A DNA stretch of 64,000 nt. Source: Bacteroidales bacterium (GTDB taxonomy: Bacteria > Bacteroidota > Bacteroidia > Bacteroidales > F082). Under the pieces are notes generated by a model. That model ran no database searches and was not told the origin of the DNA. It saw nothing but the letters and a program-made list of their open reading frames with translations. The position numbers were made by a program, and so were the translations under genes. Positions 16,455 through 25,263 of this stretch are shown piece by piece (positions within the stretch are counted from its first letter, which is position 1; every line of letters starts with the position of its first letter). The stretch covers positions 1 through 64,000 of the forward strand of contig JALNZT010000003.1 of the NCBI GenBank assembly GCA_023229135.1, in the 5' to 3' direction.

Positions 16455-17465
16455 TTATTCATCCGTTAACTTATTTTCAATGAGTTGTTTTAGTTCCTTC
16501 TTACTCGGTAACACAGTTTGGTATTTACTGGCAAATATCTGTTCATTATTTTCGGCTAAAGTGATTTCTACCAGCGTATCATTTTTCTTTTTACAAAGCA
16601 CCATGCCTACTGTCTTATTTTCGTGATCGAGCTTCACAAACCTGTCATAGTAATTGACATACATTTGCATTTGTCCGAGATCCTGATGTGAAAGTTCTCC
16701 AATTTTCAAGTCAATCAGGACAAATGATTGTAATAAGCGGTTGTAAAAAACTAAATCAATTCTGAAATGTTTATCATCAAACGTGAATCTTACTTGTCTG
16801 CCTACAAATGTGTAGCCTTTACCTAGTTCTAAAAGAAAATTTTCAAGTTTGTCGATTAGTTTTTGTTCAAGATCAGTTTCTGAATATCTTGTTTCTTCAG
16901 GCAAACCAAGAAATTCAAGAATATAAGGATCTTTTAAAGTGTCCTCTGGATTTTTAATTATTTGTCCTTTTTCTGATAATTTCTTTACACCTTTTTTATC
17001 GCGACTTAAAACTAATCTTTCAAAAAGAGCTGAATCAAACTGTCGCTTTAGCTCTCTGAGGCTCCAATTATTCTCAAACGCCTCAATTTCGTAGAACTTT
17101 CGTTCATCTTCGTTGTCAATTCTTGTTAGGAATAGGTAATGAGACCAACTCAATCTGAATTCCGCAGACAGTGTCTGCGTTTTTGAGTAAGTGAGATAGA
17201 ATAGTCTCATTTGCTCCAAATTTCTTTTAGAAAAACCCTTTCCAAATTCTTTTACTAATTTCTGGGATAATTGTTTTATTAATTGTTTGCCATATTCTGC
17301 GCGTTTTTGCCCCTTCTGTTCTTCTTCAATAATGATTTTACCAATCTCATAATAGGTATAAACCATTGTTTGATTTATGGAATAAATTGCCTTTTTACGC
17401 GCATTTTTCAGTAAGGCTGTAATTTTCTCAAAAAAATCTCCTGAATTTTTCGATACCTGACTCAT
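16455..17465 (-). CDS. DUF1016 / YhcG-type PD-(D/E)XK nuclease
   Basis: A 336-residue protein. The N-terminal DUF1016_N helical domain (about residues 10-150; IYSINQTMVYTYYEIGKIII, FSKRNLEQMRLFYLTY, LSWSHYLFL) is followed by a C-terminal PD-(D/E)XK nuclease fold (about 175-320). Nuclease core residues are visible: the Asp of FRIDLVFYN and the D-x-K of FVLIDLKIG, with a downstream QMQMYVNYYDR helix. E. coli YhcG is the namesake; homologues are scattered, often in genomic islands, and a nuclease or defence role has been suggested. No restriction or toxin partner is adjacent. The sequence is more AT-rich than radC next to it, which suggests acquisition. Confidence 0.88.
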   Translation of the reverse strand: MSQVSKNSGDFFEKITALLKNARKKAIYSINQTMVYTYYEIGKIIIEEEQKGQKRAEYGKQLIKQLSQKLVKEFGKGFSKRNLEQMRLFYLTYSKTQTLSAEFRLSWSHYLFLTRIDNEDERKFYEIEAFENNWSLRELKRQFDSALFERLVLSRDKKGVKKLSEKGQIIKNPEDTLKDPYILEFLGLPEETRYSETDLEQKLIDKLENFLLELGKGYTFVGRQVRFTFDDKHFRIDLVFYNRLLQSFVLIDLKIGELSHQDLGQMQMYVNYYDRFVKLDHENKTVGMVLCKKKNDTLVEITLAENNEQIFASKYQTVLPSKKELKQLIENKLTDE

Positions 17466-17545
17466 GTTTTACTTTTTCATTAAATATACTGGCTTACAAC
17501 TATAAAAACCTCCAGAGCTTCTTGGAGTTGTCACTTCAAAAACGA

Positions 17546-18259
17546 TTAACTAATCGGCAACATGCCATCATCCGCAAAGCTATAATATTTATCGTGGCCA
17601 ATAATTACGTGATCTATCACACGGATGTCGAGCAACTCACCACTTTTAGCTAGTTTTTTCGTCAGGTTGATGTCGGCAGTGCTGGCACTCAACTGTCCTG
17701 ATGGGTGGTTGTGGCACAAGATCATTGCGGAAGCATTATTTTCTATGGCTATTTTAAAAATCCTTTTGGGGTCGGCCACTGTGCCGGTCAGTCCGCCATC
17801 GCTCACCTGCACCGTGCGAATCACTTTGTGCGACTGGCTTAGCAGCATCACCCAAAACTGTTCATATTGCAAATCAGCCAGGCTGGCATAGAAATATTCA
17901 AATGCATCGCGGCTCGATTTGATGGTTTTTCGCTCCTGCGCTTCGGCACTTCGGCGGCGGCGACCCAATTCAAGCGCAGCAACAATACTGATCGCTTTGG
18001 CTTCTCCAATTCCTTTAAAACGAATGAGTTCCGTCACGCTCATCTTCGACAGCTCAACGAGATTATCTGATGCGCTGCTTAAAATACGCCGGGAAAGCTC
18101 AACAGCTGATTCGCTGGTATTGCCCGATCCAATCAGAATGGCAATAAGTTCGGCATCGCTCAGACTGGCTTTGCCTTTGTTCATTAATTTTTCGCGTGGC
18201 CGGTCATCTTCGGCCCATTGCCGGATGGATTTTTTTTCGCTTTCAGGGTAATTAGCCAT
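17546..18259 (-). CDS. radC: RadC-family JAB/MPN-domain protein
   Basis: A 237-residue protein. The start at 18259 (MANYPESEKKSIRQWAEDDRPREKL) is the usual RadC beginning; the frame reaches 18295. The N-terminal helix-hairpin-helix region (LIRFKGIGEAKAISIVAALELGRR) precedes a JAMM metalloprotease-like domain with HNHPSGQLSAS..D, which supplies the two metal-binding His and the Asp. RadC was once linked to DNA repair, but its real function is unsettled. It lies alone between the nuclease gene and rpsT. Confidence 0.93.
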   Translation of the reverse strand: MANYPESEKKSIRQWAEDDRPREKLMNKGKASLSDAELIAILIGSGNTSESAVELSRRILSSASDNLVELSKMSVTELIRFKGIGEAKAISIVAALELGRRRRSAEAQERKTIKSSRDAFEYFYASLADLQYEQFWVMLLSQSHKVIRTVQVSDGGLTGTVADPKRIFKIAIENNASAMILCHNHPSGQLSASTADINLTKKLAKSGELLDIRVIDHVIIGHDKYYSFADDGMLPIS

Positions 18260-18300
18260 TGGTGTGTGTTTTCGGCGAAAATACACAATTACCATAAACT

Positions 18301-18333
18301 AAAAAAGCCCCTTCTTAAATTAGAAGAAGAGGC
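18301..18333 (-). terminator. Rho-independent terminator of rpsT
   Basis: On the minus strand GCCTCTTCTT (18324-18333) pairs with AAGAAGGGGC (18307-18316), with one G-U pair and a 7-nt loop, followed by a run of six T. It lies about 30 bp past the rpsT stop. Confidence 0.8.
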
Positions 18334-18363
18334 TGTAATATTTTCGCAGAACCAACTCGCTTA

Positions 18364-18615
18364 CTACAAGCTAGCGCTGAACCTGGTGATTTTCGATTTC
18401 AGGTTACCGGCTTTGTTTTTGTGGATAATTCCACGTTTTGCCACTTTATCAATCATGGCATACATTGCAGGAAGCTTAGCTTCGGCCTCAGCTTTATCAG
18501 TTAGGCTCTTAAATTTTCTAACGGCATTACGCATTGTTTTTGCATAATAACGATTGTGTAAACGTTTCGCGTTAGACTGACGGATTCTCTTGATCGACGA
18601 TTTGTGATTTGCCAT
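18364..18615 (-). CDS. rpsT: 30S ribosomal protein bS20
   Basis: An 83-residue basic, all-helical ribosomal protein that binds the bottom of 16S rRNA. The conserved beginning MANHKSSIKRIRQSNAKRLHN and the later segment MIDKVAKRGIIHKNKAGNLKSKI are typical. It is monocistronic, with its own terminator and a probable promoter about 40 bp upstream. Confidence 0.98.
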   Translation of the reverse strand: MANHKSSIKRIRQSNAKRLHNRYYAKTMRNAVRKFKSLTDKAEAEAKLPAMYAMIDKVAKRGIIHKNKAGNLKSKITRFSASL

Positions 18616-18655
18616 ATCGGTTTTTCGCTTAAATTTTCATTCGAGTTTCGGGCTG

Positions 18656-18684
18656 CAAAAGTAAGTAAATTTTTCAAATGCAAA
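18656..18684 (-). promoter_or_regulatory. Probable promoter of rpsT
   Basis: On the minus strand the -7 box TACTTTTG (18656-18663) is identical to that of the rpsF operon. A TTTG (18681-18684) lies 17 bases further upstream, slightly closer than the usual 19-20. Confidence 0.5.
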
Positions 18685-18705
18685 ACAGTATCCCTAAAAA
18701 GTTTT

Positions 18706-19989
18706 CTACAATGCTTTCGCCCACATTTCAGTTTCTTTTCCAAAATAAAGCTTTTCCGGCACAACATTTACAAACTGGTTACGCACCAGGGTTTTATCTT
18801 TCACCCGCAAAGGAATATAACTTTCGCCATAGCCACGTGCCACACCATCTGCCGTAACACGCTCAACCAGCATACGTTGCGGTTTACCAATCATGCGCTC
18901 GAAGTATTTTATCTTGTTTTCTTCCGAGATTTTGCGGATGATGGCTGAACGCTGATTCTTGATTTTTTCCATCAAATGACCGTCCATGCGTTCTGCACGT
19001 GTACCGGTTCTTATAGAATATTTAAAGGTGTGAATATGACTGAATTCCAATTCTTTAGCCAGCTGAATGCTGTCTTGAAAATCTTTATCTGTCTCGCCGG
19101 GGAAGCCGACAATAATATCAGTGGTTAAGTTAAAATCGGGATAGCGTCCGCGCAGCTTCTCAATCAACATCTTGAATTCGCGGGCGGTGTACATTCTTCT
19201 CATCTTCAATAAAGTAGCTTCCGATCCGCTTTGAAGACAAAGATGCAGATGTGGTGTCAGCTTCTCGTGGTGAAATAAATCGAAGAATTTCTCTGTAAAC
19301 CCATCCGGTTCAATAGAAGAAATACGCACCCGAAAATCGCCGGGCAACTCCAATATTTGAGCTACCAACTGCTCAAAATTTACACCATTATCATCGTATC
19401 TACCAATGTTTACGCCGGTTAGCACCACTTCTTTAAAGCCGTGATCAATCACTTCGCGAATATTATCGAGAATGGCTTTTGCCGGTCGGCTGGTGGCCCT
19501 GCCACGTACGGAAGGAATGATGCAAAAAGTACAAAAATTATCACAGCCATCCTGAATCTTAATCAGGCTGCGCGTGTGAAAGGTCTTGTAAGCCGAGTCG
19601 TAGCTGAATAAATCTTCATCAAAGCCTTCTGGATCGGGATTTTCTCCACGAAAATGTGCTTCGACGATGCTGTAAATGGAGGATTTGCGCTCGTTGTCAA
19701 CCACGTAATTTATTCCGGGCATTTCCATCAGCGATTGCTTGTGGTTGTTGGCCATGCAACCGGTTACGAGCATCAGTCCTTGCTCATTCCCTTTGATAGC
19801 CTGCTGAATGCTTTGCCGCGACTTCTGGTCACTTTGGTTGGTAACCGTGCAGGTGTTTACGACGTAGATATCGGCTTGCTCATTATAATTCACAATTTCG
19901 TAGCTTCCTTTGTGAAAACGCGATGCCAGCGCATCTGTTTCATATTGGTTGAGCCTGCAGCCCAATGTTTTAAACGCAATTTTTTTCAT
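18706..19989 (-). CDS. mtaB: tRNA t6A37 methylthiotransferase MtaB
   Basis: A 427-residue radical-SAM enzyme that converts N6-threonylcarbamoyladenosine at tRNA position 37 to its 2-methylthio form. The UPF0004 N-terminal domain has the first cluster Cys (TLGCRLNQYETD, NTCTVTNQSD, TGCMA); the radical-SAM cluster motif is CDNFCTFC; RGRATSRP and a C-terminal TRAM-like RNA-binding part follow. The CRLNQYE...TVTNQSDQKSRQ signature separates MtaB from MiaB and RimO. I use ATG 19989 (MKKIAFKTLGCRLNQ); an earlier ATG at 20007 would overlap miaB by 8 bp. It is encoded directly after miaB. Confidence 0.93.
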   Translation of the reverse strand: MKKIAFKTLGCRLNQYETDALASRFHKGSYEIVNYNEQADIYVVNTCTVTNQSDQKSRQSIQQAIKGNEQGLMLVTGCMANNHKQSLMEMPGINYVVDNERKSSIYSIVEAHFRGENPDPEGFDEDLFSYDSAYKTFHTRSLIKIQDGCDNFCTFCIIPSVRGRATSRPAKAILDNIREVIDHGFKEVVLTGVNIGRYDDNGVNFEQLVAQILELPGDFRVRISSIEPDGFTEKFFDLFHHEKLTPHLHLCLQSGSEATLLKMRRMYTAREFKMLIEKLRGRYPDFNLTTDIIVGFPGETDKDFQDSIQLAKELEFSHIHTFKYSIRTGTRAERMDGHLMEKIKNQRSAIIRKISEENKIKYFERMIGKPQRMLVERVTADGVARGYGESYIPLRVKDKTLVRNQFVNVVPEKLYFGKETEMWAKAL

Positions 19990-19999
19990 AAAACTCCTC

Positions 20000-21448
20000 T
20001 TATCCAACCATTTCTTTTATTCTAACCAACTCGCCTTCAAGCGATAACGATGCAGCACTTTGAATCTCTACCTTCACGATCTGTCCAATCAGGCTTTCGT
20101 CTTCGCTGGCAAAACGAATCACCAGTTTTCCTTCACTATAACCACTGAGGTAGCCGGCTTTGCGGTCGCGGCCACGCACCAAAACCTCTATTGTTTTGCC
20201 AATAAGCTGCTGATTATACACCAGGCTGTGCTTGGTAAGTTCGTCTGTAAGTTGGCGAAATCTTTCCTTTTTCACGGCTTTGGGAATATCATCTTCCCAG
20301 CGCGAACTGGCAGCACCGGGCCGCACGCTGTATTGCGCGATATAAGCCATATTGTACTGAAATTCTTCCATGACTTTGCGCGTATTTTCAAACTGTTCCT
20401 CGGTTTCGCCGGTGAAGCCAACAATAATATCCGTGAATAAAGTGGCCTGCGGAATAAGTCGGCGAATGGTATGCACGATATGGCGGTATTTGTCCATGCC
20501 GTGCTTGCGGTTCATGCGCATCAGCACGCGATCGTCACCGGATTGCACGGGCAGATGGATTTGTTTGGCTAAGCAGTCGTATTCCGCAATCACTTCAATC
20601 ACATCGTCGGTCATATCGCGCGGATGCGGCGAGGTAAAATACACCCAAAACTTTTTGCCTGACTGGTTTCCATATTCGCCAACACGGCGCAAAAGTTCGG
20701 CAAAACTTATTTCGCTGCCTTTTTTATCAAGCCCATAAGAGTTGACGTTTTGGCCTAACAGCGTGATGGATTTGTATCCTTTTTCGACCAGTTGAATCAG
20801 CTCGTCGATGATTTCCTGCGCTGGCCGCGAAACCTCTCTGCCTCTGGTGTATGGCACAGCGCAAAAGCTACAAAACTTATCGCAGCCATTTTGAATCGGG
20901 ATAAAAGCCTCAAAATTGGATGTATAAGTAGGTTCAACATGCCAAAATTCGTCAATATTTTTCCCGGGATTGAGTTTGGGTGATGAAGGAATTTTTGGTG
21001 TATCCACTTTTTCTAACACAAAACCAACACCATCGCGGGGTTTTATGGGAGTTTCAGAAGTTTTACGCAAAAGTCCGTCATCGGCTTGCATCAGTGAGGA
21101 AGGCGTGGCTACACCGTATTGGCGTATCATTTCGGGTAATTGTGGCAGTTCGCTCATCGGGAAAACCAGATCGAAAAGCTTCAAGAACTTTTCGCTATCG
21201 GAGGGCAATATGCAACCCGAAACAAAGGTGAGCAGGTTTTTTCGGTTTTTTAGTCTGTTCCATTTGGCGATTCGGGAATATACTTTGTCGATGGCTTTTT
21301 GGCGAACCGAACAAGCGATAATACCGAGAATACTGGCTTCCAGCTCGTTTTCGGTAGGCTGAAAACCCAATTCGTGCAGCACCGTTTTCACCCTTTCCGT
21401 ATCCGAAAGGTTCATCTGGCAGCCGAGTGATATAAGGTGATATTTCAT
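20000..21448 (-). CDS. miaB: tRNA-i6A37 methylthiotransferase MiaB
   Basis: A 482-residue radical-SAM enzyme that adds a methylthio group to i6A37 of tRNAs reading UNN codons. Cluster Cys are visible in LGCQMNLSD, IIACSVRQKA and SGCILP (auxiliary cluster) and in CDKFCSFC (radical-SAM cluster). A C-terminal TRAM domain follows (IGKTIEVLVRGRDRKAGYLS). ACSVRQKAIDKV identifies MiaB rather than MtaB or RimO. The N-terminus (MKYHLISLGCQMNLSDTERV) and a roughly 45-residue linker with prolines before the radical-SAM motif differ from the usual Bacteroidota form. The stop lies 10 bp before the mtaB ATG, so the two are probably co-transcribed. Confidence 0.9.
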   Translation of the reverse strand: MKYHLISLGCQMNLSDTERVKTVLHELGFQPTENELEASILGIIACSVRQKAIDKVYSRIAKWNRLKNRKNLLTFVSGCILPSDSEKFLKLFDLVFPMSELPQLPEMIRQYGVATPSSLMQADDGLLRKTSETPIKPRDGVGFVLEKVDTPKIPSSPKLNPGKNIDEFWHVEPTYTSNFEAFIPIQNGCDKFCSFCAVPYTRGREVSRPAQEIIDELIQLVEKGYKSITLLGQNVNSYGLDKKGSEISFAELLRRVGEYGNQSGKKFWVYFTSPHPRDMTDDVIEVIAEYDCLAKQIHLPVQSGDDRVLMRMNRKHGMDKYRHIVHTIRRLIPQATLFTDIIVGFTGETEEQFENTRKVMEEFQYNMAYIAQYSVRPGAASSRWEDDIPKAVKKERFRQLTDELTKHSLVYNQQLIGKTIEVLVRGRDRKAGYLSGYSEGKLVIRFASEDESLIGQIVKVEIQSAASLSLEGELVRIKEMVG

Positions 21449-21560
21449 AATTCTAAAAAATAATTCAGCAAGTGTTTGTCTTTAATAACAGCTTTAAAGT
21501 AACAAAAGTTTTGTTAGCAAATCCTCCTCATAGGTTTGTCGCAACTTTCGCGAAGGCGAA

Positions 21561-22226
21561 TTAAAAATACACCTCGGCATGCACCTGCCGTGGTGGCACA
21601 CCCTGTTTTTCAAGGATATCAAATGCTTCATTGATCATCTCAAAATTTCCGCAAAGGTAACAATGTGTATCTTTTGAAACCGGATTTTGGCGCAGATAAT
21701 CCGTTACACGTCCTTGAAAATCACCCTTTTCGTCTTGTGAAGTACACAAGGTATATTTTTCGAGCGGATAATGACTGCTTTCGTAGGCCTCATCAGCTTT
21801 GCGTACACCATGCAGCAAGTGATAATTTAAGTGCGGATAAGAGCGCGAAATGCTGTGAAAAGGCGCGATGCCTGTTCCGGTGGCCACAAAAAGAAATTTC
21901 GCTGTATTTACTAACTCAGGTTCAATGGTAAAGAAACCCAACGGGCCTTCGATTGCCAACTTATCATCTCTTTTCAATTTTTTGAGCTGCCTGCTTACCA
22001 TGCCGTCTTCCACCTCTTTGATAAGTACCTCAAAAAAATCATCCTGCTCACCTGAATAAATCGAATATTCACGGCTATGGATGCTTCCGGCCTCGCCAAG
22101 TAAAATATGCTGACCCGTCCGAAAAGCCAATCCACGCCGCTCCATTTTTAAAATGTAGGCACTTTCCGTCAGGCTTCTAATTTCTAATAATTTATGCTGA
22201 TTATCGCTATTTGATCGCAGATTCAT
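21561..22226 (-). CDS. Ferredoxin-NADP reductase-like FAD/NAD(P)-binding protein
   Basis: A 221-residue flavoprotein with the FNR fold. The FAD-binding barrel has REYSIYSG (the RxYS motif, about residues 53-60), and GMVSRQLKKL binds the FAD phosphates. The NAD(P)-binding half has VATGTGIAPFHSI and a late CYLCGNFEMINEAFDIL. The chain ends in VYF, an aromatic C-terminus typical of bacterial ferredoxin/flavodoxin reductases. Its redox partner is unknown; no ferredoxin is adjacent. It is monocistronic, with a -7-like box just upstream (22252-22259). Confidence 0.88.
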   Translation of the reverse strand: MNLRSNSDNQHKLLEIRSLTESAYILKMERRGLAFRTGQHILLGEAGSIHSREYSIYSGEQDDFFEVLIKEVEDGMVSRQLKKLKRDDKLAIEGPLGFFTIEPELVNTAKFLFVATGTGIAPFHSISRSYPHLNYHLLHGVRKADEAYESSHYPLEKYTLCTSQDEKGDFQGRVTDYLRQNPVSKDTHCYLCGNFEMINEAFDILEKQGVPPRQVHAEVYF

Positions 22227-22251
22227 GCGTATATATTTTATTTTTGAGCTG

Positions 22252-22259
22252 CAAAACTA
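22252..22259 (-). promoter_or_regulatory. Probable -7 element of the FNR-like gene
   Basis: On the minus strand TAGTTTTG matches TAnnTTTG and lies about 25 bp before the ATG at 22226. No clear -33 TTTG is seen, so confidence is limited. Confidence 0.4.
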
Positions 22260-22498
22260 CATAAAAAACCAGCATTGGCTTACCGAATTAACAGAAGACT
22301 TGATCAGAAATTCATTAACTAATATTTTTTGCAACTAATTATAGATAAAGCAATTAGAAAATGTTGTTAAAAAAAGCAAGCTGCCAAAGCTTGTTCATTG
22401 CATTTTGATAAGCTATAAAAAACCAAGTATCTATGCGTTTCATCCAAAAACATACTTATATTTACGGCTTTTATACCAACGATATAAATCAGCTTGCT

Positions 22499-23020
22499 AT
22501 GAATGAGAAAAAAGATAGCGTCAATAGGATTCGCGACATCTTGATAGGCAATAATCTTGCTGAGATGGAAAATCGCTTTTTAAGGTTGGATCAGCAAATC
22601 ACTTTTTCACTGGAAGAGGCTCAGACAAAATGGCTGGAACAGCTCAATTCACTTAAAGAGGAGCGTCAGATATCGGTAGAACAGCTTTCTCAACAACTAT
22701 CAGCTTCCATCAGCAAACTGGCCGAAGAATTAAAAACGGAACTTGCTTCACAAAAAAATAAACTTGATGATTTAAAGCTATTTAACATTGAATTGCAAAC
22801 TAGCTTGAATGCACTTGAGACTTCACAGGCCGAACAAAAGCAAAGCCTGAAAGCACAATTTGAGATGGAAACAGCCTCACTGAAAAAGCTAATTTTCGAC
22901 AAATTCAGCGATTTGCAGCTCAACAAAATCGACCGCTCGTCCCTTGCTTTGTTACTTTCCGAACTCGCTGTAAATCTTTCTGACAGCGAATCGAAAACAG
23001 ACAAGGCCGAAAATTCCTAA
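22499..23020 (+). CDS. Coiled-coil protein, first gene of the GTPase/OmpA/kinase cassette
   Basis: A 173-residue, almost entirely alpha-helical protein rich in Glu, Lys, Gln and Ser, predicted by eye to form a long coiled coil (about residues 25-135). It is followed by a conserved-looking end LQLNKIDRSSLALLLSELAVNLS. I chose ATG 22499 (MNEKKDSVNRIRDILIGNNL); the frame's earlier ATG at 22433 adds 22 residues with no clear role. It lies 10 bp before the OmpA-like gene. The KxDRxxLAxLLxELAxxL end resembles proteins I remember upstream of comparable OmpA-like genes in other phyla, but I cannot verify that. It probably scaffolds or anchors the partners. Confidence 0.7.
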   Translation: MNEKKDSVNRIRDILIGNNLAEMENRFLRLDQQITFSLEEAQTKWLEQLNSLKEERQISVEQLSQQLSASISKLAEELKTELASQKNKLDDLKLFNIELQTSLNALETSQAEQKQSLKAQFEMETASLKKLIFDKFSDLQLNKIDRSSLALLLSELAVNLSDSESKTDKAENS

Positions 23021-23030
23021 AACCCTGTTT

Positions 23031-24749
23031 ATGGCAAAACAAAAAACAAAAGCTATTGATGATTTATTGGAAACAGGCCAGCTTATTGAACTGCGGGAGA
23101 TTATTACCGGTTTAGACCAGGTATCGCTCAACAGGCTTCAGAAATTGATGAACGATCCGCATGAGTTTGCTTTGGAAATCAGTGATCTACTCCCCTTCTC
23201 TATCCGTAAGCTGATTGAAAAAGGCAGCATCAATATGGCTGATTTATTGCCATTTTTTGAAGATATTATCAAGGAAAGCATTCAACGTAACCCGCAACGG
23301 CTGGCCAATCTTTTGTTCCCGATAATGGGGCCGGCCATCCGCAAAGCGGTATCGGAAGACCTGCGTAAAATGATTGAATCGCTGAACAAAGGACTAGAAT
23401 CAGGCATTTCGCCAAAACATTTGAAATGGCGGTTTCAGGCACTTTTTTCACAGAAAAGCTATACCGAAATCATGCTATCGAAAGCCTATGTATTTCATGT
23501 AAAGCATATCTTTCTGATACACAAGAAGACAGCCCTGTTGCTACATCAGGTGACCGACACCAAAGTTACTTCTATCGAGGCCGATATGGTGGCTTCCATG
23601 CTGTCAGCAATTTCCGATTTTGTGAAAGATTCTTTTCAGGCACCGGCCAGCGAAAATGTGGATACCATCAAAATTGGCGAAACAAATTTATGGATTGAAG
23701 AAGGCCCTTATGCCGTGATTGCAGCAGTGGTAGAAGGCAATCCACCACCACGGCTAAGGCAAACAATGCAAGAAGCCATTGAAGCGGTGCATTATAATCA
23801 CAGGACTGATTTGGAAAATTTTGATGGCGAGACAAGCGTTTTTGAACATGCTGAGAAATTTCTGAAAAGCTGTTTGCAGAGTGAAAAAGTGGAGAAAAAA
23901 TCCAAACCTCCCTATTTTGCTTTGATACTATTCTTTATTCTTTTAGGAACTGTCGGATATTTTCTGGTGCAACATGCTCAAAACAAAAAAAGACGTAACG
24001 ATCTCATTGAGGTCTTTAGAAATGAACCCGGATACCTGATCGCGCGCAGCACATTTCAAAACAATCAGCTTGTGCTGCACGGATTGCGCGATGCGCTATC
24101 GAGGCCGCCGCTACAGCTTGCCAAGGACGCTGATTTTGACCCTTCACATCTTCAATTCAGATTTCAGGAATTTGTAGCTACAGACAGTGCTTTTGTGATT
24201 AAAAGAGCAAACGAAACATTGCAACCACCTGTTAACGTACAACTTACATTCAAGGAAGGTATATTGCACATTTCAGGCAAAGCCGACGAAAGCTGGGTTG
24301 CCAAAGCAAACGCCAACTATCAAACAGTTTGGGGTGTAAAGGCATTGCGTTGGGAATTGACCCAGGCGCCTCCAAAGCGCGACCTAAGCTGGATTATCAA
24401 CGATATCGAGGCTTATACTTTTATTTTTGAATTCAATGATATAAGTATGAATGCAGCGCAAAAAGATCAATTTGAGAAGCTTAAATCTACCGCTTTGCTG
24501 CTGGACGAGTTTAACCAAACACAGGCAGAGAGCTTCCTGATGCAAATAGAATCCTTCACCTCCAAAGCAGGCAACAAAACAGCAAACACAAAGATAGCGC
24601 TCACACGGGCCGAGTCGTTTATGGGCTTGTTGAAAGAAGCCGGAGTGCCTGCCAGATTGATGGAAGCAACGGTGATATACAATGAAGATATAGAAAAGCA
24701 AATGCCTGTGCGCACCGTGGAATTTAAGGTGGTCAAGAAGAAAAAATGA
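23031..24749 (+). CDS. Membrane protein with possible roadblock-like cytoplasmic domain and OmpA-like C-terminus
   Basis: A 572-residue single-span protein. The first 290 residues are cytoplasmic: a helical part, then at about 150-255 an alternating strand/helix region (YVFHVKHIFLIHKKTALLLH, EADMVASMLSAISDFVKDSF, INLWIEEG-like strand, PYAVIAAVVEG) that resembles a roadblock/longin fold, the usual partner of MglA-type GTPases. One membrane helix (about 295-315) is followed by a BON-like stretch (VNVQLTFKEGILHISGKADE) and a C-terminal OmpA-like region in the periplasm (FEFNDISMNAAQKDQFEKLK). It is followed 10 bp later by the small GTPase gene. Proposed role: linking envelope state to the GTPase. 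The fold assignments are inference. Confidence 0.72.
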   Translation: MAKQKTKAIDDLLETGQLIELREIITGLDQVSLNRLQKLMNDPHEFALEISDLLPFSIRKLIEKGSINMADLLPFFEDIIKESIQRNPQRLANLLFPIMGPAIRKAVSEDLRKMIESLNKGLESGISPKHLKWRFQALFSQKSYTEIMLSKAYVFHVKHIFLIHKKTALLLHQVTDTKVTSIEADMVASMLSAISDFVKDSFQAPASENVDTIKIGETNLWIEEGPYAVIAAVVEGNPPPRLRQTMQEAIEAVHYNHRTDLENFDGETSVFEHAEKFLKSCLQSEKVEKKSKPPYFALILFFILLGTVGYFLVQHAQNKKRRNDLIEVFRNEPGYLIARSTFQNNQLVLHGLRDALSRPPLQLAKDADFDPSHLQFRFQEFVATDSAFVIKRANETLQPPVNVQLTFKEGILHISGKADESWVAKANANYQTVWGVKALRWELTQAPPKRDLSWIINDIEAYTFIFEFNDISMNAAQKDQFEKLKSTALLLDEFNQTQAESFLMQIESFTSKAGNKTANTKIALTRAESFMGLLKEAGVPARLMEATVIYNEDIEKQMPVRTVEFKVVKKKK

Positions 24750-24759
24750 CAGAGAAATT

Positions 24760-25263
24760 ATGATAAAGAAAAAGATCGCGATGGTTGGGGCCTTCGCTGT
24801 TGGTAAAACAAGTTTAGTGCAACGTTATGTGCGGAGTATTTTTAACGAAAAATACCAAACCACCATTGGCGTAAAAATCGATCAAAAAGAGGTTCTGCAT
24901 AATGGAAAACCTATTAATTTTTTGATTTGGGACATCCATGGTGAAGATGATTTTATGAAGATAAAACCAACCTACCTCATCGGTGCTTCAGCTTATTTTT
25001 TGGTGGCAGATGAAACCCGTGCGGAAACCCTGCAAACAGCTGTTAAAATGCATGATATGGCATCGGCGGTAACCAATAACGCACCCTTTATTTTGTTAGT
25101 CAATAAACGTGATTTACCCAAAGAAAAAGAAATCACAGAAGAACAACTTGTAGAATTAAGCCAGAAAGGCTGGCGAATAATCCATACCAGCGCCAAGGAT
25201 GGCACCGGCGTGGAAGAAGCTTTCGCGGAACTGACAAAATATATGATGGAGGAAAGCCAATAA
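24760..25263 (+). CDS. Ras-like small GTPase (Rab/Rup type)
   Basis: A 167-residue single-domain GTPase with all five G motifs: G1 G10-AFAVGKT17, G2 T35 in TTIGVKID, G3 WD58-IHG61, G4 N115-KRD118, G5 T143-SAK146. Numbering follows Ras closely. The residue at the catalytic Gln61 position is Glu62, which in eukaryotic relatives lowers intrinsic hydrolysis, so a GAP-like partner may be needed. There is no C-terminal lipidation Cys. The stop overlaps the histidine kinase ATG by one base (TAATG). Ras-superfamily GTPases of this kind in bacteria are mostly unstudied apart from MglA. Its neighbours suggest it relays a signal between the OmpA-like protein and the kinase. Confidence 0.92.
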   Translation: MIKKKIAMVGAFAVGKTSLVQRYVRSIFNEKYQTTIGVKIDQKEVLHNGKPINFLIWDIHGEDDFMKIKPTYLIGASAYFLVADETRAETLQTAVKMHDMASAVTNNAPFILLVNKRDLPKEKEITEEQLVELSQKGWRIIHTSAKDGTGVEEAFAELTKYMMEESQ

